From Erodium maritimum (lineage: Eukaryota; Streptophyta; Magnoliopsida; Geraniales; Geraniaceae): a stretch of DNA of 64,000 nucleotides. Below are positions 53,876 to 64,000 of the stretch, one piece after another. Location: contig OY997592.1 of the NCBI GenBank assembly GCA_963921825.1, positions 30,545,730 to 30,609,729 of the forward strand. Reading direction: 5' to 3'. The position numbers and the translations under genes are program-made. The notes below the pieces were generated by a model that had not been told where the DNA came from, ran no database searches, and worked only from the letters and a program-made list of their open reading frames with translations. Numbering within the stretch: position 1 is the stretch's first letter; each line of letters begins with the position of its first letter.

Positions 53876-54829
53876 AAATAAAGTATGTATTATACAAATA
53901 TATAATGTCTCATCCATTTATTTAACTGATACCATATTCCGGTCAGTTTATCGTGGTCTCTCTCTTTGCGTGACCTTTTTTAGGATTCATATGACGCTGG
54001 GTAGTGAAATGAAAGAATTGTTCCATTCATAGGTCATGAGATACTCTATGTAAGGCCCATGATAATCCAAGTCGTAGAATTAAAGACTAATACTGTCACG
54101 CCCCGAATTCGGTAGAACCGAACCCGGAACGCGAACGGTGAAACAATAAAACAGTTTTCAAACATTTTCATAAACCGCTTAAAATTACCACTTTGAGTTA
54201 AACAAAATAATATTTTACAACTGAAAACACGTCCAAAACAAGCGGACAAAAAACAAAGCGTACGTCGCTAAACTCCCAAAAACTCGGACTCCCGCTCCCA
54301 GCTCTTCAAGTTTCGAGAGTTCCCCTAGTCTGTCTCGCGACCAGTACCTGTAGGAAAAGCAGCTAGGGGTGAGCGTTCGCCCACCACCACGGATACCAGA
54401 CTAACTACGGCATACTAGCAGCAAATGCCAGAAACACCAACAAAAAACCAAACACCGGGGACTACTATCCCCTAACTCAAGTAACCCGACTGTCACACGA
54501 AAACTGTTACTTTCCCCAACCAACTCAAACCCGGACGCGTAATGTAGACCCGACACAGCGGTTACGACCCCCACCAAAGACACAAAAGATAACCACGCAA
54601 CACCCAAGATCACAAAGGATCGCACACAATAATCAAGATCACAAAGGATCGTACTCCAGCTACTCAGTGCCGGTTGCTAACCGGCTGGGCTTGAGCCTGC
54701 CCCACGCAACTTCCCCCGAACACAGTCGGGCCAGGCGGTCGACCTGTTAACGATATATACAACGATACTTTTCCGATAGATAGTCGGAAGTGGAGCCTCC
54801 CTTCATCGCCGAAGAAATGCACAACTTTA

Positions 54830-54965
54830 CCGATGGTTAGTCGGAAGGCTAGCCAACCCCCACGCGCGCGACCACAAGACCCCTTTATCGCAAAAGAATG
54901 CACAACTTTACCGATGGTTAGTCGGAAGCCTAGCCAACCCCCACGCGCGCGACCACAGGACACCT
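54830..54965 (-). repeat. About 70-bp tandem duplication in LTR S2
   Basis: Two near-identical units with CTTTACCGATGGTTAGTCGG, CTAGCCAACCCCCACGCGCG and CGACCACA. It corresponds in place to the longer arrays in solo LTR S1. Confidence 0.75.
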
Positions 54966-56767
54966 TTATTGTCAGCCGGGCCCCCAACCTCCGTGCAATC
55001 ATAGTCAAAACCAAATGACACACAACACAACGCAAAGCAAGAGAATACGACAACACGACTAACTACCACTCGGCAAGTCAGTCAACCAACACGGGTTCAA
55101 ATCCCCACGGGCACACATGGCCACCCACGACACACCAACAGTAGTAATATACGAGTTCAACACACCAACAGTAACATACGAGTTCAACACCCCAACGACA
55201 CTCAAGGCCACCCACGACACACCAACAGTTATATACGGGTTCAACAACCCAACGACACTCATGGCCACCCACGAACACAAACAATTCAATCAACATCCGG
55301 GAACAACCAAATGCCACCTGTATTTCCATTGTTCGATAAGTTCACTTATCCTACGAAACTACTAAGCGTCACATGCATTTCTATTGTTCGATACGTTCAC
55401 GTATCATACGACACCACTAAGTGTCGCCTGCATTTCTAGTGTTCGATAAACTTACTCATCCTACGACACCACTAGGTGTCACATGCATTTCTACAGTTAA
55501 CTTTCCCTAGTCAAGGCCGAGATCCGGCTACTTTTCCCTACCTCGTAACGCTTCCTCAAAAGTCCACGCCCAAGCTCCTGCGTGCTCGCGATCACTGGCC
55601 TAGCTTCCCCTTTCCGCGGTCGGCGGCACGATCTAACAAGAACACAATTAAAGCACTTTTTAAGTTTGCAGGCCAAGCTGAATTTTAATAACCTTGACGC
55701 CCAAATGCAACCCCAAAAATGTCGATCACTCCTAAACTTCTCAATCACTCGACATTGTCAATAACGGGCCCGGAAAGGCCCGATTCGCCCGGCTCGGCGA
55801 ATCTGCCCGGGATCGGAAAACGCCCTTCCGGGGCTCCGAAAATTCCCGTTTTCGTTTTTACGATCTTAGAATAATTCAAGGGTTCCAATGCAATCGACGA
55901 AATCAATTTCTGACTTTCGAGCAATTTAATTCGTGTTTAAAGTTTCTAAACCCGTCATTTCCAACTTTTACAATTTAAATCCAAAATTCGTTCCGGGTGT
56001 GGATTAACGACTTGGGGATCGTCCTAAACCACCCGAACACGAAAACCCGATACCCGAACACGTGGCCCCCCCCGGCCACCCTTAGTCGTGGGTGGATGGA
56101 CCGGTTTTGGATCGGTTCACCACCATGGTGGCCGGTCCTAGCTCCGGCCAGCCACCACCCACGGTGGCCGAAGCTCCCCCGAGCCTCCGGTCATCGGAAT
56201 CCGATAATTTTTTGCTCCAAAACGTTCCCAACGAACCCTATACCTCGACTCATCCATATTTAACCCGTTTAAACACATACTCTAACTTTTAAACGTACCA
56301 AAACGAAAATCAAATAGGTTCTCACCGTAGGGAATGATGACGAGAGCTCGATTCTTCAACCGTTGAGACGATCCGCTGGTTGGATCGTTAGGAAATCGAC
56401 AAACCCTACCCCTTTCTTCTCTTTTCCCTTTTCCTTCTCTCCTTCTTCTCTCTTCTTTCTCTCTCTTCTTTTCTCTAAGTGGCCGAACACCACTTATGTG
56501 GTCTTCCTTTGTTTTGTTCAAAATTACCTAACACCACCACTTGTGTGACAAGTGGCAAGTTGGTCCCACCTCTTTAGAAAATATCTTTATAGTTATTTTC
56601 CTGTCAGATTCGCGAAATTCGGCCGTCTCGGGCCCCGAACGGGCCCATTTTCCAAGAAATTACGAAACTTCACGGGCTACAAGGAAATGGCTCAACTAAG
56701 ACAGCTGTAACGACGGCTAAGCTTTTTGGATCCAAAACGGGTCTCGAACGGACCAAAACGTCGCTCG

Positions 56768-56794
56768 GTTGACTTTTCCAGCAAAAAAGTCAAC
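56768..56794. promoter_or_regulatory. Inverted W-box palindrome in solo LTR S2
   Basis: GTTGACTTTT and AAAAGTCAAC with a 7-base spacer, at the same relative place as in S1 (10068). Confidence 0.6.
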
Positions 56795-56986
56795 CTTTCC
56801 CAAATTGGTCAGAAAATTGCCCTGAGTCCCCCTGAACTCACTTTGGTCGATATCGGGGTCAACTTAAGTCCGGTATGACCCTCGGGGTCAAATTTAAGTT
56901 CATTTATGTGTCTGTCCAAAATTTTTAAATTTTCCTGTTTTTCGCTTATTTGACTGGCGTTGACCGCGAGTGGTTCTTACAAATAC

Positions 56987-57620
56987 TTTGTCAAATCTCG
57001 TTACATTGCGTAGGCTTATCCTCTTGTCATTTAGAAATTGTCACATCTGAATAAAGGCATATAATCGTCATCCTTTCTAATTCAGTCTTAACATTTTCTC
57101 TTGATTTTTAGTGAGGAATGTAGGTGACAAATTGTACGCATGATCAGGCTTCTATTACAATCATCCTACTCATCAAGAGCGATCATTTTAATTACATCAG
57201 ACTTGTGTAACCACAACTAACAAGCCCCTATGACCATCATTTATATGTCTTACATGTGTTTATTTATGTCCAAATACAACCTTTATAACTATCTGTTAGG
57301 ATATGCTTTGGTCATCCTAAAACATGACTCCCCATCATGTTGATCAAATGATGATATTATGGTCGTAGGACTAAGGAGTACGCAGGTAGTTCTATGAAGT
57401 ACTTCCAAGGCAGGTTGTCCAAATGTCAAACTCTTTGACATTTGTGACTATGAATGCATCATATTGTGTGTTTTAGGAATGCATTAGATTTAGGATTCAT
57501 GCATTTCATATGCATCTTTATTTTTACTGTCTTGAATAAAGGAGTACTGGACTCCTCCTATCGAGGTAAATCTCGGGGTTTAACCGGTTTTATCTTAGTT
57601 GTTTATGTCTTCTTGTTTAA
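56987..57620. other. Spacer, no gene recognised
   Basis: No coding motif or repeat structure seen. Confidence 0.4.
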
Positions 57621-58492
57621 TTTTCTCGGGGCGAGAAAAGCTTAAGTGTGGTGTGTTGGTGTGGATGCAAAATGCATCGGTTTTCGATGATTTTAAGACT
57701 ACATCTTGAGCTTTTCAATCTCGGGTGAAGTGTTTTGATGCACTTTTCCTCCATTTTGTGCAAATAGATCATTTGCAGGGGATTCGAGAATTCGAAGCGA
57801 AGATGAGCCGAATTCAGGTAAAAACACGAAGTAGCAATTTTGCGGAGGACTCGCCGGTGGTTTAGCCCCAAGGTGCAGCGATTTTTCCAGTGATCTAGCC
57901 CACAAGGTGTAGCGGGTTCGCTGCCAAACCACTTGCGAGTACCCTTGTTTCTCGCTGACCTGATACACCCTCCTATTGGACCTTGCGACGCGCGACTGAG
58001 CCTTTTCCCCACTTTGTTTCAAACTCTTTTTTCACCATTTATAAGTAAAAAGTTAGGTTCGGAAAAGGGAGAACTTGTAATTGGGCTAGTTTAGTAGAGA
58101 AGGGGAGTTGAGAGCAAAAAAGGATAGGAGACTGAAGCTTGAAGAATGTAATTCTAATCCAAATTGAGTATTTTGATTCTCTAACTTTTAAATAATGATG
58201 AAGGTTTTTGTTTATTCTTCCTTGGCTTCTTCTTCCATGAGTAACTAAACCATCATAATATAGGGTTATGGGGGATTAGAGATTTGTTTTTCAATGTGTT
58301 GAATGTCATGGATAGTGTGATGCTTGATTTGAATTTAGGATTATGTTTGATTTAAACCCAATGTTATATCTCCCATATAGGCTTGATATATGATGGGAAT
58401 TACAATCCAACAGTTGGGAGATGAGGATTGCAATTGGTCTAAAATCAAATATAAATTGGGTTTAGATCTTGGCTAAGGATAACTAGGTTAAC
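57621..58492 (+). other. Possible degenerate LTR-retrotransposon piece
   Basis: The phrase CTCGGGGCGAGAAAAGCTTA followed by AGTGTGG (57625-57651) resembles a conserved string next to the LTR in some plant Ty3/gypsy (Tat/Athila-type) elements. No partner LTR or coding domain was found, so this is a weak call. Confidence 0.3.
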
Positions 58493-60274
58493 TGTAAAAC
58501 CCCACTCATTCAAAAGGGTAACATTTTGAAAAAATCGAAACCTTGAGGTATGACTTTGCAACAATTGGAATTTGAAAGGAAAAATAAAAAAAATAAGAAG
58601 AAAGAAAAAGAGAGAAGAAGTTGGAAACAGACTGGGCCATAATCAATTTTTGGGCAAGCCCATACGCGCGAGTTCGGCTCGCTATCACTCGAAGCCCAAG
58701 CCCACGCTATAAAACGCGTGAAAACCCTAGCATTCGCAACTGTTCATCGTCCCTCACCTCACCTCCTTCTCTCCCTTTCCCATGCGCGTCTCACCAGACC
58801 CTCTTACTTCGACCCCCCCTTCACAAATCATCGTCGGGACTCCGATCGGCTTATCCTTCTACACCCGTGTCTGAAACCTCTAAACCCAGAAGCCTAAATC
58901 CCCCTTCTTCTCTCTACTTCTCACTCGATTCGAAACGAGTGTGATTATCGTACGTTTAGTTTTGGTGTCTTGAAGGACGCCTACTTTCGACTAATTACCA
59001 GTAAGAGGGCCATCAATCCTTGTTGTTGAACGTCATTCGGCTGACTAGATGTCGGTAGAGTTCATGGTGGTACTGAGCCATGCACCGGTTTTGAGAACCG
59101 TTGACTCATTGATATGAGGATTTGGGTGAGACGAATTGTGATGTGTTTTGATCAGGGGTTGAGAACTGGTATCGTTGTCAAGAGAAATATCGCGAGTCAG
59201 GTTTGCGATGATTGATGTGTGATTGACCTGTATCAGGTTGAGAATCCTGATAAGGCTTACTCGGTGTGTTATGCTATTACGTTGGACAAGCGCACCATGC
59301 TTGGTATGACAGGGGCTTATGATTAAGTTATGTTTTGAGGCATGCCGCCTTTCGACTAGATGACGACACATTGCACCACTTACTTGATTGAGGTACGTCT
59401 ACCTTTCCACGAGATGTGATGAAACGAGAGTTTGTTCCAAACCCCGCAGTGGTTATGAGAACCGTTGATTGGATGATTGCATTCGGGTGTTACTTGTTCG
59501 TCTTGTGTGTGTTAGGTTGTGACAAGACCTTATTGGCGTTCCAGTGTGAACTATTCGGGAGACGGTTACTAAAGAGAAATTGAGGAGTTACATCTGCGGA
59601 TGGCTCCGTCCTTGTCCAATTTTCGGAGTATTCCGGTAAGACACCCATACCGAAGGAAAATTCTGGTATGGCATGTCTGAACCGAGGTCGTTCTATCAGG
59701 TATGATACCGGTACCGTTGGGGATTCTGATGAGAAGTATCCACATCGAGGTTGTTTGTGACGGTCCGCTGTCTACACTAACGTTGGATTTCGTTATAGAT
59801 TGCCGAGATCGTTATCTGGCATTTCTCAGTGTCTGTGGGACAATCGACTTGTTATGGTTGATCTTGACTCGATAGTGTTTGAGTTTTGTTGTGGTTAATC
59901 CCGGTAACAGTTGCTAAAGAGGAAATTGAGAAGTAATGTTAGTATGTGGTTCCGACTCTATTCAACTTGCAGAGCGGCCCAGCAGGATACATGTGCCGAC
60001 GAAAATTTTGGGTATGGGATATCTAGACAGTTACCTAGAGGTTCTTAAGCGTTTGAGCATTTTTCGGCTTGTGCTTTTGCTCGGTTATCTTGGAGTTGAT
60101 GTAAAACGTTGCACGTTTGAGTTATGAACTGTTGAGAAAATATGTTTTTCACCGCCACGTATGGATTTTGAGTAACTAGTGTGATCTAGTGAAGCACGAT
60201 TAAGAGAAGGTCGCGGAAATTCGGAAACAGTTAAAAACCTGCAGGGCCGATAGAAGAGTTACACAGATGAAAGG

Positions 60275-60430
60275 CGCATGCCTCTTGAGTTTCAATTGGT
60301 GATCATATGTTTCTGAGAGTGAGCCTAAGAAGGACCTTAGCAGCTCGATCGCGACGGAAGCAAGTTAGCCCCGTGAATTATCGGACATTTTGAGATCTTC
60401 AGGCACAACTAGAGTCGTTGCCTGGCAGCT
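60275..60430 (+). pseudogene. Gypsy pol C-terminal scrap
   Basis: Nucleotide match to 40381-40510 of the outer element (CCTCTTGA...GGTGATCATATGTTTCTGAG...GTGAGCC). Frames are broken. It confirms that the relic belongs to a related gypsy lineage. Confidence 0.65.
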
Positions 60431-62576
60431 TCCACGTTCCTAACTACGGAAGTACCCCATAGATCCCTCACTGGTGAGTCTTAAACGAACGTTCTCTGAG
60501 ATAGGGACAAGAGGAGCGCGTTCACTTTAAATTTCGAGGACGAAATTCTTTTAAGGGGGGTAGACTGTAAAACACCACTCATTCAAAGGGGTAAAATTTT
60601 GGAAAAATCGAAACCTTGAGGTATAAATTTGCAACAATTGGAATTTGAAAGGAAAAATCAAAAAAAAAATAAAAAGAAAGAATAAGAGAGAAGAAGTTGG
60701 AAACAGACTGGGCCAGAATCAGTTTTTGGGCAAGCCCATACGCGCGAGTTCGGCCCGCTATCACTCGAAGCCCAAGCCCACGCTATAAAACGCGTGAAAA
60801 CCCTAGCATTCGCAACTCTTCATCGTCCCTCACCTCGCCTCCTTCTCTCCCTTTCCCACCCACGTCTCACCAGACCGTCTCACTTCGACGCCCCCTTCAC
60901 AAATCATCGCCGGGACTCCGATCGGCTTCTCCTTCTAGTTATTCTTCTCCTTCTACACCCGTGTCTGAAACCTCTAAACCCAGAAGCCTAAATCCCCCTT
61001 CTTCTCTCTACTTCTCACTCGATTCGAAACGAATCGTCGTCGCCGAACCTCGTCGTGCCAGATCCGAGAAGGAACTGTGAAAGTGAGCTCGTTTTCCCGT
61101 CTAGTTCCACTTCCCCCGACGACCTCTCTCTCACCTGTTACCTGAACACTCGACACCCTTCGGTCGGAAACCCAGACGGTCGCTACCCACGCCGGAGAGC
61201 TCGGCTCTGATCTACTCCCCGAGCTCTATTCGAGCTCCGAGAGGTCGTAGATCCTCGACGGGTGTGGTCTGCCGGAGAATTTTACCAGACCCGCGACGGG
61301 AATCAACTCCCATCGTCGCACGTTCTCTCCGAGCTCCTACCGCCGCCGTCGCCGGCGAACTCAGACGAGGCCTCGTCGCCCCTCTCCATGTGGTCGAAGA
61401 TTCTGGACGGACCCGGTCCTGGACTGGGCCGGACGAGGAAGTCCGGGCCTCGGGCCAAAAAACAACAGAGGACGGGCCTTGGGCCCAGAGTGGATTCGGG
61501 CCAGGCTCAGACATGGACTTGGATCCGGACCAAGACCGGATCTGGACTCGGGTCGGGCTTGGATCCGGGTCTACCCAGATTTACAGAAAAAAAATCTTTT
61601 TAAAATCAGAATTAATTATCTGATTTAATTATTTTAAGGTGAGAAATTAAAGGATTAATTTTAAACATCGGAGGACCTTTGAAAAATTATCAGTATTGAT
61701 TTGGACGTTTTATTTGTCAAACTTAGATGGGACTTCGCCCGAGAACAAAGACCTTGGAACCGAGCTAGAAGAACGAAGATCACGCCGGAACCCGTGTGAA
61801 GAACGGAGTAGAAACTACCGAGTTTGACAACAGAGTGTTAGAGGAAGACCGCAAGGTAGGGAAAGTCCTAACTACTCCAGTATTTCATTGCTAGTCTGCC
61901 TATTAGGTTAATAAAATTGCAAAGGTCCTAGAATTGCATATAGGATGTGAATAACTAGAATAAATGTCTTTCATTTACTAATAACCGGACGTGTCTAGCA
62001 AGCATGCTGAGGACGTGAATCATTAGTATAGCCCGCTTTCAATACTTGGGAATTGATTTACTGGTAGAGAGGCCGTGATGAGCCCTCGGATTAGTTGTGT
62101 GTTAGCTTCACATGCCTGTTTGCTAGTCATTAGGATAATCAAGAGTCTAATGAAACTAGACCGAATGCATGCTTGAATGTTTGAATGTTGAACTTGAATG
62201 CTTGAATCATTGGTTGATTGATTGAATGCTTAAATGATTGAATGGTTGATCGAGTATGACTGGTTAGGCCAAGGAGGCACGATTGTGTGATCGATTGACC
62301 GGTGGAGAGCAAGTGGTAAGTGATGGTAAGTGTAATTATGGGTATGAATTCCGCGTGGTGTGTATTGATGAACATGTGTATTTCTATGATTGGTTATGGA
62401 CCCTGCGGGGCATTGTTTGAGTGATCATGCGGGATATTGATTGTGGACCCTACTGGGCATTGTTTGATAGATCCTACGGGATAATGGCTAGGGTACCCAA
62501 ACCGTTGAGGAGTCCGGTGTGGGGATGGTTTACGGGAATGATTAATGGTGATTTGGTATGGTACCCACACCGTTGA

Positions 62577-62875
62577 GGATTCTGGTGTGGGGAATGGTTT
62601 ACCCTGCGGGGCATTGGTTATTGGATATACACCGTGGAGGATTCCGGTGCAGAGAATGGTTTACCCTGCGGGGCATTGGTTATTGGATATACACTGTGGA
62701 GGATTCCGGTGCAGAGAATGGTTTACCCTGCGGGGCATTGGTTATTGGATATACACCGTGGAGGATTCCGATGTAGAAAATGGTTTACCCTGTGGGGCAT
62801 TGGTTATTGGATATACACCGTGGAGGATTCCGGTGCAGATAATGGTTTACTCTGTGGGGCATTGCTAATTTGTTA
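62577..62875 (+). repeat. 62-bp minisatellite, five copies
   Basis: ACCCTGCGGGGCATTGGTTA recurs at 62601, 62663, 62725, 62787 and (changed) 62849, joined to ATATACACCGTGGAGGATTC. Because 62 is not a multiple of three and the unit lacks stops, all three plus frames stay open, producing artefactual frames. Confidence 0.95.
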
Positions 62876-62989
62876 TTTCACCTGAGTGCATGCTTCCTGC
62901 GGGAGCATTACCTTGGTTCCCTATGACATATGGTCCTTTGGAGACGTTTCCGAGAATCCCGATGATATGCGTCCTCCTAGGGATGTTTC

Positions 62990-63115
62990 TGTTAGTCTTA
63001 GTGCCCGTAGTTCAATCCTAAATGTCAAAATGTATATATCATGGTTAGCAATAAAATTAAAGCGGCTTTATATTACTTATGTGTTGGAGTAATTAAAGCA
63101 GCTCTGATCGATGTG
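62990..63115 (+). repeat. Ty1/copia LTR fragment (5' side)
   Basis: TGTTAGTCTTAGTGCCCG and the following 110 bases recur at 63884-64000 with few differences. Similarity fades after GTGTTGGAGTAAT, where the two copies differ by an indel. Confidence 0.8.
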
Positions 63116-63129
63116 TGCTCTGATCTATG

Positions 63130-63868
63130 CCCACAATGCGAGTAGGTTCTCAATGCTAGATTCAAAGAAAGGACTCTTACCCACTAGTCATGGCATTCAT
63201 CTCAGCAACACTTAGTGTCTTAAGACACTTGATGAGCTGAAAAGGATGATGCGAATCCCATGCGCACGAGGGCAGGATCGATCATATATGCCATGACATG
63301 TACGAGACTGAACGTCTTGTAAGCCTTATGTTGTACCAGTAGACATCAGTCTAACCCAGGGGAAAGATGATGCTGAACTAGTCGTCGAAGGATGAGTAGA
63401 CGCTAGTTTTCCAAGACAAATCCAGATGACTTTAGAAGTCAGTCAGGATATGTGTTTACGCTGAATGAAAGAGCTTTAGCTGGGAAAGCGTAAAGCAAGA
63501 TACCGTCGCTGAATCTATGATAGAGGCCAAGTACATGGATGATGTAGAAGCAGCTAAGGAGGCTATGTGGATTTGGAAATTCACGGCAGGGTTGGTTGTA
63601 ATTAAAAACCCATCCAGCCCGGTGAATCCATTTTGCGACAACACAAGGGCCCTTACACAAGCTAAAAGCCCAGATCGTATAACAAATCCAAACATGTACT
63701 ATGCCATATCCACCTCATCAGAGAAATACTGAACCGAGGTGAAGTGAAGATAACCTATATTGCAACTGATGATAACATAGCCAACCCTTTGACTAAGGCA
63801 ATGTCGCTGCCTAAACATGTTAGACATGTAAAGTCGATGTGGACATATTGGAATTTAGATTGGAACTA
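63130..63868 (+). pseudogene. Ty1/copia pol remnant (end of RT, RNase H)
   Basis: In order: SKKGLLPTSHGIHLS (about 63160), a degraded stretch around ATGCCATGACATGTACGAG (RT end), a DASF / SGYVFTLN region (63400-63460), then IEAKYMDDVEAAKEAMWIWKF, FCDNTRALTQAKSPDRITNP and IATDDNIANPLTKAMSLPKH in shifting frames. These are the known C-terminal RNase H blocks of copia elements. All of gag, integrase and most of RT are missing. The usual S-T-x-E-A-E-Y is changed to SMIEAKY. Confidence 0.85.
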
Positions 63869-63883
63869 GGGCAAGTGGGAGAT

Positions 63884-64000
63884 TGTTAGTCTTAGTGCCC
63901 GTAGTTCAATCCTAAATGTCCAAATGTATATATCATCGTTAGCAATAAAATTAAAGCGGCTTTATATTACTTATGTGTTGGAGTAATATAACGATGTGTG
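63884..64000 (+). repeat. Ty1/copia 3' LTR, runs off window
   Basis: It starts TGTTAGTCTTAG just after the purine tract CAAGTGGGAGAT (63872-63883). The end lies outside the window. Confidence 0.85.

Larger units (their letters stand above)
54094..56981 (-). mobile_element. Solo LTR (S2), gypsy-type, TSD AATAC
   Basis: TGTCACGCCCC at 54094 to GTTCTTACA at 56981, flanked by AATAC at 54089-54093 and 56982-56986. Read on the minus strand it begins TGTAAGAACCACTCGCGGTCAACGCC-like (split from the S1 start by few changes), so it is the same family as the solo LTR at 9881-13235 in reverse orientation. No internal region remains. Confidence 0.93.
58493..62989 (+). mobile_element. Degraded Ty3/gypsy relic with two LTR fragments
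   Basis: TGTAAAACCCCACTCATTC at 58493 and TGTAAAACACCACTCATTC at 60566 start two LTR copies that match for about 450 bases (to about 58937). Between them lie LTR-like sequence (59250-59760), a scrap of pol end (60275-60430, matching the outer RPLEFTVGDHVFLRVSPKKG region) and a purine tract (60546-60565). The second LTR continues through GGTAGGGAAAGT (about 61857) and a 62-bp minisatellite, and meets copia sequence at 62990. Deleted and rearranged beyond function. Confidence 0.7.

Noticed and set aside
62545..62885. Apparent repeat proteins of 72-107 codons
   Set aside because: All three plus frames are open because the 62-bp unit has no stops; no start context or conserved flank.
1..64000. 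CRISPR array, bacterial operon, rRNA or organellar insert
   Set aside because: No regularly spaced short repeats with unique spacers, no rRNA or plastid/mitochondrial gene strings; codon and intron features are plant nuclear.

Overview
This window is repeat-dense nuclear DNA from an angiosperm, most likely a eudicot. The evidence is an L1-type LINE whose ORF1 carries an RRM domain, Ty3/gypsy elements with chromodomain-type ends and a Met-initiator tRNA primer site, a Ty1/copia remnant, a FAR1/FHY3-type MULE transposase with plant introns, and hAT, MULE and Harbinger-derived sequences. I see no intact conventional host gene. The only host-like pieces are a cullin-like exon fragment (about 23.2 kb), a TATA-bearing leader split by the LINE, and a 5' half of an initiator tRNA gene inside a retrotransposon.

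Layout. 0-4.2 kb: two short retroposons (one bounded by a 16-bp target-site duplication, TSD), then an AT-rich tandem repeat. 4.2-16.2 kb: the most unusual block. It interrupts the AT-rich repeat and holds three small paralogous protein genes (5.36, 7.43 and 8.36 kb), each with its own TATA box; an antisense gene for an Asp/Glu/Ser-rich protein (6.87-6.18 kb); and a FAR1/MULE-type transposase pseudogene (9.4-15.8 kb) split by a 3.4-kb solo LTR. A recurrent GCAAAC / TCTCAAA motif lies in one orientation on the left and in the opposite orientation on the right. I read this as a possible large MULE with a passenger gene family. 16.2-17.4 kb: foldback MITEs whose termini resemble the left end of that block, with a hAT MITE (8-bp TSD) inside them. 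17.56-20.36 kb: a Pack-MULE-like element (about 200-bp terminal inverted repeats, 9-bp TSD) carrying two Myb/SANT genes of Harbinger-ORF1 type. 20.8-22.5 kb: three LINE-tailed retroposons. 23.48-30.17 kb: a complete but mutated L1-like LINE (14-bp TSD) inserted into a minus-strand transcription unit. 31.3-32.6 kb: another retroposon.

33.3-53.9 kb is a three-layer nest. A retroposon (17-bp TSD) was hit by a plus-strand gypsy chromovirus (TSD AAGGT), whose 3' LTR was hit by a minus-strand gypsy element (TSD TGTGA). The outer element has lost its 5' LTR end and primer site. The inner one keeps a damaged gag but only shreds of pol. 54.1-57.0 kb: a second solo LTR (TSD AATAC) of the same family as the one at 9.9-13.2 kb, in opposite orientation. 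58.5-63 kb: a degraded gypsy relic with a 62-bp minisatellite. 63-64 kb: a copia remnant running off the window.

In the gypsy elements nearly every premature stop can be explained by a single C-to-T or G-to-A change, as expected of long-methylated, silenced DNA. Assignments rest on reading motifs and repeats by eye. No database search was possible, so family names at clade level are provisional.
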